This document shows, one piece after another, positions 57,625 to 64,000 of a stretch of 64,000 nt of DNA (positions are counted from its first letter, which is position 1; every line of letters starts with the position of its first letter). The position numbers and the translations under genes were made by a program. The DNA lies in assembly GCA_937120475.1 (NCBI GenBank), contig CAKZJV010000007.1, positions 1,380,068-1,444,067 on the forward strand, in the 5' to 3' direction. This DNA comes from an uncultured Cryomorphaceae bacterium (lineage in GTDB: Bacteria > Bacteroidota > Bacteroidia > Flavobacteriales > Schleiferiaceae). The notes under the pieces are model-generated. The model was not told the DNA's origin and ran no database searches. It was given only the letters and a program-made list of their open reading frames with translations.

Positions 57625-58814
57625 AGGATATTGCCGTACATATTGAAAATCTCTCCAAGGAGTATCGCATTGAAAGGCATGGAAAAGCGGAAACTTTCAA
57701 GGCTTTAGATGGCATTAACCTCGAAGTGGAAAGAGGTAAAATACTGGGCATCATCGGGTCCAACGGTGCGGGTAAATCTACCCTGCTGAAGATACTTTCC
57801 CGTATTACCTACCCCACCACCGGAAAAATAACCATCGAGGGGCGTTTAGCTTCTCTCCTGGAAGTAGGCACCGGTTTTCACCCGGAATTGAGCGGCCGTG
57901 AAAACGTATATCTCAACGGCTCTATTTTGGGTATGTCGCGGCAGGAAATACGGCAAAAATTCGATGACATTGTGGAGTTTTCAGGTATCGAAAAGTTTAT
58001 TGACACTCCCGTAAAGCATTATAGCAGTGGCATGTACGTGCGCCTGGCCTTTTCCGTAGCGGCTAACCTTACCCCTGAAATACTGATCATTGACGAGGTA
58101 TTGGCCGTGGGCGATGCCCAGTTCCAGGCCCGTTGCTTGCAAAAAATGGACGAAGCCAAAGCTTCTGAAGGACGTACCATCCTCTTTGTAAGCCACAACA
58201 TGGCCGCCATCAATCACCTTTGCGATGAAGTAATCTGGCTGAAAGAAGGGCAAATTGTGCAGACGGGCAAGGCCGAGGAGGTAACCCAGAGCTACTTGCT
58301 GCAAATGGCTGAAAAGTCGCAAAAGGTAGCCCTTAAAGACCGTACCGACCGCAGTGGAAACCGGGAAGCTCTATTAACACAAGTGGAATGGCTAAGTCCG
58401 CAACAGGGCGCCTTGATATCGGGTAAACCCGCTACTCTGAAGATCGATTATGTTTCCGGGCACCTGGAAACCATCGGTAACCTGCGCTGTGTATTCAACG
58501 TTTATAAAGGTAATCAAGAGTTTGTAGTAACCCTGAATAACGATATGAGTGGAAGTGGCATTCACCAGGTACCTGGCCGTGGTTCAGTATATTGTCACTT
58601 TGACCAGCTACCTTTTATGCACGGAGAGTATTCCATTACCTGCAACCTTTTTGTAAACGGCAGGCGCAGTGATAAGGTAGAGCAGGCTTTCCGCTTTAAA
58701 GTGGCGGAGGGTGACTATTACAATTCCGGCCATAAAACGGCCGAAAAACGGCCGGGTGTTTACGTAGCTCAAAAGTGGAATACCTTACCGCCCGCTTACG
58801 GATCAACACCATAA
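57621..58814 (+). CDS. Polysaccharide ABC exporter ATPase with Wzt C-terminal domain
   Basis: Walker A is IGSNGAGKSTLLKILS (about residues 46-61). A Q-loop region VGTGFHPELSGRENVYLNGS characteristic of O-antigen/teichoic acid exporters, the signature KHYSSGMYVRLAFSVA and Walker B ILIIDEVLAVGDAQF follow. From about residue 240 a beta-rich Wzt_C-like domain (LKIDYVSGHLETIGNLRCVF) could read the end modification of the glycan. It has 397 residues. It starts at GTG (57621), overlapping the permease stop. Confidence 0.94.
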   Translation: MKDIAVHIENLSKEYRIERHGKAETFKALDGINLEVERGKILGIIGSNGAGKSTLLKILSRITYPTTGKITIEGRLASLLEVGTGFHPELSGRENVYLNGSILGMSRQEIRQKFDDIVEFSGIEKFIDTPVKHYSSGMYVRLAFSVAANLTPEILIIDEVLAVGDAQFQARCLQKMDEAKASEGRTILFVSHNMAAINHLCDEVIWLKEGQIVQTGKAEEVTQSYLLQMAEKSQKVALKDRTDRSGNREALLTQVEWLSPQQGALISGKPATLKIDYVSGHLETIGNLRCVFNVYKGNQEFVVTLNNDMSGSGIHQVPGRGSVYCHFDQLPFMHGEYSITCNLFVNGRRSDKVEQAFRFKVAEGDYYNSGHKTAEKRPGVYVAQKWNTLPPAYGSTP

Positions 58815-58876
58815 ATTTTAAGGCAAATTCGCTGGCTGAGCCAAAATTAATTTTCTTTGGAAAACAAAGTACCCTT

Positions 58877-59527
58877 ATGGGCCTAAAGCCTCCTTTCATA
58901 ATTATAGGAATGCACCGCAGCGGGACTTCACTGGTAACCAAAATACTGGAGAAGTCAGGGATTTTTATGGGCGTGATCAAGGATCACAACTTTGAGGCTA
59001 TGCACTTTTTAAGCCTTAATCAGCAGGCCCTTTGGGCAGCCGGTGGCAGTTGGTTACAGCCCATCGTTCCCAAAAAAATTCATCATAGAACCATTCCCGC
59101 CAAGGAGCTGTACCGTGAACACTTCCGTATCAACACCCTGGGGCAAAGGCTTCAAAATTTTTGGAAAAATCCGGATTGGGGCTGGAAAGATCCGCGTAAC
59201 ACTTTTACCCTGCCTATGTGGCTGGAGTTATTTCCCAACGCTAAGGTAATTCACGTATATCGCGATGGTGAAGAGGTAGCCCGCAGCCTGAAAAAACGCA
59301 ATAACAAGCCGGGTGAAGTTTACGATGCGCGTTTGAACAACCTGGATTTTAACCGACAACTGTGGCAGCTTTACCTGGAGCAGGCCCGTTCCTATGAAAA
59401 CCTGGGCCATCGCTACATTGAAATTGATTACGCGGATATTGTGGCCGGAAACAAAGTCGCCATCGCTAAGCTGGAAAAATTCTGTAATCGCAAATTAGTA
59501 GGTTTGTTTGCTCAATACGCGCGGTAA
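58877..59527 (+). CDS. Sulfotransferase family protein
   Basis: The ATG at 58877 gives 216 residues. The PAPS 5'-phosphosulfate loop is visible as PFIIIGMHRSGTSLVTKILE (residues 6-25) and the 3'-phosphate region as VIHVYRDGEEVARSLKKRN; WKDPRNTFTLPMW is another family block. It probably sulfates a surface glycan or its precursor, given the Wzm/Wzt and glycosyltransferase neighbours. An in-frame start at 58775 overlaps the ATPase gene and adds non-family residues. PAPS-synthesis genes are not in the window. Confidence 0.85.
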   Translation: MGLKPPFIIIGMHRSGTSLVTKILEKSGIFMGVIKDHNFEAMHFLSLNQQALWAAGGSWLQPIVPKKIHHRTIPAKELYREHFRINTLGQRLQNFWKNPDWGWKDPRNTFTLPMWLELFPNAKVIHVYRDGEEVARSLKKRNNKPGEVYDARLNNLDFNRQLWQLYLEQARSYENLGHRYIEIDYADIVAGNKVAIAKLEKFCNRKLVGLFAQYAR

Positions 59528-60553
59528 ATGCCGAAGGTTTCCGTAATTATTCCCAACTATAATCACGCCCCTTACCTGGAGCAACGGATTCAATCCGTAT
59601 TGAAGCAAAGCTATCGCGATTTTGAATTGATATTGCTCGATGATTACAGCACCGATGAAAGCCTCGGCATTTTAAAGAAGTATGCCGGGCAGGAAGATTC
59701 GATCCGCTTTTATCCCAATACCCAAAACTCAGGAAGTCCTTTCAAACAATGGAATAAAGGAGTGGAAATGGCCCAGGGAGAATTCATTTGGATAGCCGAA
59801 AGTGATGATACCTGTTTGCCCGCTTTCCTGGAAAAAATGGTGGCCGTATTGGAACAAAACCCGGCCGTGGGTATTGCCTATTGCCAGTCCGACCTTATTG
59901 ATGAAAAGGGACAATTGATCAATAGCTACCTGAAGAACCTGGAGTTTATTTACGGCACCGAGCATTGGCGGAATGATTTTATCCAAAATGGCGAGTGGGT
60001 TTGCCGCGAATGGATGCTTTTCCACAACCCCATACCCAACGCCAGTGGCTGCCTTATGCGCAAAGAGGCTTACCTTCAAAGCGGTGGTGCCGACCCTTCC
60101 ATGCGACTGAATGGCGATTGGTTCCTCTACACCAAAATTTTGACCCGCTGGAACCTGGCATTTGTAGCTGAAACCCTTAATCATTTCCGGGTACACCAGT
60201 ACACCCAAAGGGCGCGTACCCGCGCTACTTACAAGGTTTACGATGAAATTATTACCATCAACCGTTACATACAAGAGCACGTTTCGCATTCAGAGGTTAA
60301 TGCGCGCAAAGCTTTGAGCAAAGTAGCCGGTTGGTGGGCAGGTAGCCTGCCGTACCAAAAATGGAATAAGCAGAGCTGGAAGGCCAACCGGAGATTGTAC
60401 GGTATCTTTAGTAGTTATAAGCCCCGCCTTATTTTTGGTATCGTTTACATTTTTGTATTCGTGAGCGTGCGAAAGGTGTTGAAAATGCTGGGGTTGATTA
60501 AAGCCGCTAAATGGCTGCGCTCACGATTGTTTCCCGGTAAATATTTCGATTGA
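59528..60553 (+). CDS. Family 2 glycosyltransferase
   Basis: GT-A fold: KVSVIIPNYNHAPYLEQRIQ, LLDDYSTDESLGIL and the donor-binding EFIWIAESDDTCLPAFL with a D-D pair. A C-terminal amphipathic/hydrophobic tail (LIFGIVYIFVFVSVRKVLKM) may attach it to the membrane. It has 341 residues. Its ATG follows directly on the sulfotransferase stop, so the two are coupled. Confidence 0.92.
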   Translation: MPKVSVIIPNYNHAPYLEQRIQSVLKQSYRDFELILLDDYSTDESLGILKKYAGQEDSIRFYPNTQNSGSPFKQWNKGVEMAQGEFIWIAESDDTCLPAFLEKMVAVLEQNPAVGIAYCQSDLIDEKGQLINSYLKNLEFIYGTEHWRNDFIQNGEWVCREWMLFHNPIPNASGCLMRKEAYLQSGGADPSMRLNGDWFLYTKILTRWNLAFVAETLNHFRVHQYTQRARTRATYKVYDEIITINRYIQEHVSHSEVNARKALSKVAGWWAGSLPYQKWNKQSWKANRRLYGIFSSYKPRLIFGIVYIFVFVSVRKVLKMLGLIKAAKWLRSRLFPGKYFD

Positions 60554-61413
60554 TGCCCTTTTTCTCAGTAATCATACCGGTGTACAATGGCGCAGGCACT
60601 ATAAAGGCTTGCCTGGAATCTGTTAAGGCGCAATCTTTTTCAGATTATGAAGTAGTAGTGATTAACGATGGTAGCACCGATGATACCGTGAACCTAATCG
60701 AGGACTTTCAAAGTGCTCATCCAAAATTACCGTTGCGTGTTATCACACAGGAAAACCAGGGGTTGGGAGCTTCCAGGAATACCGGCATTTCAATGGCCTC
60801 CGGTATTTTTTGTGCCTTGCTGGATGCCGATGACCTCTGGAAACCGGAAAAGCTGAAGAGTATTTATAAGGTTCTGGAGGGGAGCGGCACCCCCTTGCTT
60901 TACCACCGCGTTGAAACTTTTGGCCGGGCTAAAACCAGGGTTCGGGCCTGCCGTCCGGTTCATACGGTACGTAATCTTTTAATTGGAGGAAACCCACTGG
61001 TACCATCGGCCGTTTGCCTGCGTACCGATATGGCTCAAAAGCACCCCTTTTCCACTGAGCCCGGTGTTCATGGGGCAGAAGACCTTCTACTTTGGTGCCG
61101 GTTGCTGCATCAAAAAATAACATTCCGTTACCTTCCAGAGGTGTTGACTTCTTACCGTGATGAAGGGGGTATGAGCACCCGCCTGGAGGAACATCTTCAA
61201 AAAGTGCATAACGTACTGAAACAGCTACGGCATAAAGAGATTATTTCCGAAAGCACCTTGAAACAGGCCCTGCAGCGAAAAGAGTATGAAGCGGCCCGCT
61301 TTTATCACAAACGGGGCCATTACACCTTAGCAACCAAGCACTATGCAGCCAGTCCAAAAAATCCTAAAGTCTGGTTGCTTCGCCTATTGAACGACTTGTC
61401 TTTGCCTGCGTAA
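60553..61413 (+). CDS. Family 2 glycosyltransferase
   Basis: GT-A fold: FFSVIIPVYNGAGTIKACLE, VVINDGSTDDTVNLIEDF, ENQGLGASRNTGISMASGIF and CALLDADDLWKPEKLKS with the DxD-like DADD. The ATG at 60553 overlaps the preceding stop by one base (TGATG) and is preferred over the TTG at 60550. It has 286 residues. Its 3' end overlaps the convergent O-antigen-ligase-family gene by 30 bases. Confidence 0.92.
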   Translation: MPFFSVIIPVYNGAGTIKACLESVKAQSFSDYEVVVINDGSTDDTVNLIEDFQSAHPKLPLRVITQENQGLGASRNTGISMASGIFCALLDADDLWKPEKLKSIYKVLEGSGTPLLYHRVETFGRAKTRVRACRPVHTVRNLLIGGNPLVPSAVCLRTDMAQKHPFSTEPGVHGAEDLLLWCRLLHQKITFRYLPEVLTSYRDEGGMSTRLEEHLQKVHNVLKQLRHKEIISESTLKQALQRKEYEAARFYHKRGHYTLATKHYAASPKNPKVWLLRLLNDLSLPA

Positions 61414-63321
61414 GTTCCTCCGCGTTATACGGTAAGCTTCAATATACTGAGGAGGCGTTTGCGGGTTTTGCGCTCTTATGCCATTGGCGATATCCAAAAA
61501 TTTACCGGTGCGGGCCGACTCTTCCAAAAATTTTGGTAATACTACCGCCATTAATTGCACAAATTTGGGATTTTGAGATTCAATATCCATCCATATCAGT
61601 TCGGCCAAAGCATCGGAAAACTGTTGCTTATTTAAGTAAATCTCGGCTTTGTTGAGCCTGGCAATCTCAAAGTTGGAAGATATTTCCGTAGCCCGGTCGT
61701 AATACTCCAAAGCCTCATTAAGTTGCTTCTTTTGCTTGAGCACATTACCCATTTGGTTCAATACCACAATGTTATTGGGATGCAATGCATAGGCATCACG
61801 AATGTCCAGCCAACTATCGTTCAACTGTTCGGTAACCAAATAACCTACGGAACTGTAATAGCGTAAAGGATTGGCAAAATTGTCCATATTGTAAAAAGGA
61901 TTAATGGCCTCTGGAGTATAATTTACCATGAGCCTGGCATTACGGGTGGCATTACCGTTTAATACCTGAACCGTATTTTTCTCTCCCTGCCAGCGGTAAA
62001 CCGAAACCAAGGCAGAAACAGCGGCCAGCGCCAATACCAACACCTTTGGTATGATACCTACAAAACCTTTGTCTTGGTGCGGCATTTTGCGATAAACCAG
62101 GGCCACCAAGCTCATCAACAACAAATTATGACTAACCCTTTCCATGGGGAAATCGGTAAAGGAAAAAGCCATAAAGGCTACCAAACCGAAGACCAGGGCC
62201 AGTTCCAGAATACGCTCCTTGGGATTAAGGGCTTCCTTAAGGTTCTTCCGGATACGCAAAAGGCTTACGATGAACACCAAAAGGTAGAATATTAAACTGA
62301 GTGGGCCTCCTTCCGAAAGGACCCATAAATAATCGTTGTGGGGACGTTGAATATGGGTGATGCCTTGCTTTACACTCATATCGGTACCCTGCAGCCCGTA
62401 TTTGGGAAAATGAATCTTCCAGTTACCGGCCCCTACTCCCAGGGCTGGATTTTCCTTCAGCATTTCGATACTGTGGTTCCAAAAAACCATCCGTTTATCC
62501 AGGTTGGACGTATCGGCCAAACTGGTTTTAATTCCTGAAGCCGAGAAAAAACCTATTAATAAAACCAGGATAATACCACCGGCCAACGCTACTTTCTGCC
62601 CCGGAAATTTTAAGCTATCCCGCACTTCCCTGCCCATACTGAAATAAACGGCCAGTACACTTAATGAAGCGAGGGTAAAGGATAGCCAGGCACCACGGGT
62701 GCGCAGTATGAATATTTCCGCAATGAGCAAAAATAATAGCAACAAAGACCAACGCCTCCAACTGCCCGGGAGATAGGCCCTCGCTATCCATACAAAGGGA
62801 AGACTGAAAAGCAGCACCGATGACAGTAGGTTTTTATGACTAAATGTGGCACTCACCGCGTAGATATTGGTGAGGAACTCACCGCTTCCCACGGCCTGAA
62901 AGATTTCAACCAAAGTAAAAATTGCGGTAATGGCAGCAAACAAAACAATGCCCTTTACCAAACTTTGCCACTGCAAAATACCGTTGCGCAAAAGGTTGGT
63001 GGTTACCAGTAAATAGACCAGTACCAAGGCGTATCGCGACAGGGTGGCATAGCTTTCAACCGGATTTATGGCATTACCGGATGCTATGGCTGTTACCACC
63101 AACATACCCGCATAGGCACTAACCGGTAACGTAAAGGCATTATTGCCGAACAACTTTTTCCAGGCGGTAAAAAGCACCAAAAGAATCATTACCGATGCAA
63201 ACAGTTGGCGGGGTTGAAGGGTATAGTCAATAATACTCTTTACATAAATAAGGGGTATTATTGCCCAGAAGATCAGGTAAAGCCAGTCTATAAATTGAGG
63301 CTGCTTTTTGATTGTATTCAT
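61384..63321 (-). CDS. O-antigen ligase/polymerase family protein with C-terminal TPR
   Basis: The ATG at 63321 (MNTIKKQPQFIDWLYLIFWA) gives 645 residues. Ten or more membrane segments precede the Wzy_C/RfaL-type loop: DKRMVFWNHSIEMLKENPAL and GVGAGNWKIHFPKYG, then HIQRPHNDYLWVLSEGG with the conserved His. After the last segments a periplasmic TPR-like part follows (ALHPNNIVVLNQMGNVLKQK, NEALEYYDRATEISSNFEIA). It may ligate glycan to lipid A core, polymerise repeats or glycosylate proteins. The neighbouring ABC exporter favours a ligase, though this is inference. Confidence 0.9.
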   Translation of the reverse strand: MNTIKKQPQFIDWLYLIFWAIIPLIYVKSIIDYTLQPRQLFASVMILLVLFTAWKKLFGNNAFTLPVSAYAGMLVVTAIASGNAINPVESYATLSRYALVLVYLLVTTNLLRNGILQWQSLVKGIVLFAAITAIFTLVEIFQAVGSGEFLTNIYAVSATFSHKNLLSSVLLFSLPFVWIARAYLPGSWRRWSLLLLFLLIAEIFILRTRGAWLSFTLASLSVLAVYFSMGREVRDSLKFPGQKVALAGGIILVLLIGFFSASGIKTSLADTSNLDKRMVFWNHSIEMLKENPALGVGAGNWKIHFPKYGLQGTDMSVKQGITHIQRPHNDYLWVLSEGGPLSLIFYLLVFIVSLLRIRKNLKEALNPKERILELALVFGLVAFMAFSFTDFPMERVSHNLLLMSLVALVYRKMPHQDKGFVGIIPKVLVLALAAVSALVSVYRWQGEKNTVQVLNGNATRNARLMVNYTPEAINPFYNMDNFANPLRYYSSVGYLVTEQLNDSWLDIRDAYALHPNNIVVLNQMGNVLKQKKQLNEALEYYDRATEISSNFEIARLNKAEIYLNKQQFSDALAELIWMDIESQNPKFVQLMAVVLPKFLEESARTGKFLDIANGIRAQNPQTPPQYIEAYRITRRNLRRQRQVVQ

Positions 63322-63400
63322 GGCTGGTTTTTTGCTATGGGCTAAAATAAGCAAAGGTTAACCACCACAATACTTGTTACTATTTTTCGATTTACATTGA

Positions 63401-64000
63401 ATGTCAAACCCGGATATTTCATCGGAATCCAAGTTTCCTAAAAAGGCCAAGCCTAAACGTACGCGTACCTTCAGGCAAAGCACCTTTCGGTACCATAATT
63501 ATTTTAAGCGTACCGGGCGTTACCGCTTTGTAGGTAAAAATCTTTTGCGGGTACTGGGTGTTATTTTTGCCTTTGCGCTGGGGGCATGGGTGGTTACTAC
63601 TTACCTTATTGACCTGGATACCATCATGAACTTTGTTTTCAACCGTTTCCCGAAGTGGGTGGTGGTTGGTACTCTATTTTTGAGTGAAAGCGTAATCGGT
63701 ATTTTACCTCCCGACCTTTTTATTTTTTGGGCCAAAACCCTTAACCACCCTTACCTTATGGTTTTGGTTTTGAGTTTAGCGTCCTATGCGGGTGGAATAG
63801 TTTCCTACCTGGTGGGCACCCAGCTTTATAAACTGCCGCGGGTTAAACAATGGGTGCATGTAAAATTTGCCGAACAGTTTATGACCTTCAAAAAATACGG
63901 AGGTCTGCTCATTTTTATTTCCGCCATGGCACCGCTGCCCTTTTCATGGGTAAGTGTGGTATCGGGGGTGGTCAAATATCCTTTTGGCAATTACCTGCTG
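63401..64000 (+). CDS. VTT/DedA (YqaA-like) membrane protein, C-terminus cut by window edge
   Basis: The frame is open from the ATG at 63401 to the window end (200 codons). A basic N-terminal 45 residues (KFPKKAKPKRTRTFRQSTFR) precedes membrane segments. The VTT-type pattern follows: SESVIGILPPDLFIFWAKTL, SYAGGIVSYLVGTQLYKLPR, YGGLLIFISAMAPLPFSWVS. Such proteins are thought to act in lipid or small-molecule translocation. It diverges from the O-antigen-ligase-family gene. Confidence 0.82.
   Translation, partial: MSNPDISSESKFPKKAKPKRTRTFRQSTFRYHNYFKRTGRYRFVGKNLLRVLGVIFAFALGAWVVTTYLIDLDTIMNFVFNRFPKWVVVGTLFLSESVIGILPPDLFIFWAKTLNHPYLMVLVLSLASYAGGIVSYLVGTQLYKLPRVKQWVHVKFAEQFMTFKKYGGLLIFISAMAPLPFSWVSVVSGVVKYPFGNYLL

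Noticed and set aside
45816-63321. A single contiguous capsule or O-antigen operon
   Set aside because: The glycan genes are split over both strands and interrupted by aminopeptidase, regulator, recG and membrane-protein genes, so they are treated as separate small units.

Overview
This 64 kb window is a chromosomal core segment of a Bacteroidota bacterium, most likely a Flavobacteriales/Cryomorphaceae-like marine lineage. The reasons are the uninterrupted str-S10-spc-alpha ribosomal cluster without tuf between fusA and rpsJ, its continuation into carA-eno-gltA, promoters of the TTTG-N19-TAnnTTTG type, family markers such as DUF4290, and scarcity of Shine-Dalgarno sequences. No tRNA, rRNA, insertion sequence, prophage or CRISPR array was seen, and no gap without a gene reaches 300 bases.

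Layout. Positions 1-6137 (minus strand) hold a Nif3-family protein, a coiled-coil protein of the C4 zinc-ribbon family, a TPR protein, lgt and a partial DUF192 protein, plus a small lipoprotein and a frameshifted outer-membrane-type protein. Positions 6188-8633 hold rpsA (ribosomal protein S1) with its own promoter and terminator. Positions 8654-29606 are one long minus-strand stretch reading from rpsL to rplQ, a terminator, then carA, eno and gltA. From 29.7 to 45.2 kb, mostly plus strand, lie an outer-membrane protein, a UvrD/PcrA helicase, DUF4290, murA, a TlpA-like thioredoxin, grpE-dnaJ, and a tightly overlapped run of NatA/NatB-like ABC transporter, MscS channel, Ppx/GppA and a sigma-54-type response regulator. 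These are followed by a second outer-membrane protein, a small acidic protein, a MATE exporter and BioY. From 45.2 to 64 kb there is an azurin-like lipoprotein and a dispersed surface-glycan region: two family-4-type glycosyltransferases, a WcaJ/WbaP-type initiating transferase, a Wzm/Wzt ABC exporter, a sulfotransferase, two family-2 glycosyltransferases and an O-antigen-ligase-family protein. Between them sit an M1 aminopeptidase, a winged-helix regulator with membrane partners, recG, and finally a partial VTT/DedA-type protein.

How the genes work together. The centre is the translation machinery with RNA polymerase alpha and the Sec translocon pore. The right-hand third encodes parts of an ABC-transporter-dependent, probably sulfated, surface polysaccharide pathway. 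I did not find a convincing wholly new multi-gene system. The most useful observations are: a zinc-ribbon-family protein with all four metal-ligand cysteines replaced; MurA with Asp in place of the fosfomycin-target Cys; an NtrC-type regulator that ends before any DNA-binding domain; a terminator for one gene embedded in the coding end of its convergent neighbour bioY; an exact 13-base palindromic repeat around a winged-helix regulator; S1 and L17 with similar Lys/Glu/Ala-rich extensions; and well-resolved Bacteroidota promoters for rpsA and rpsL.
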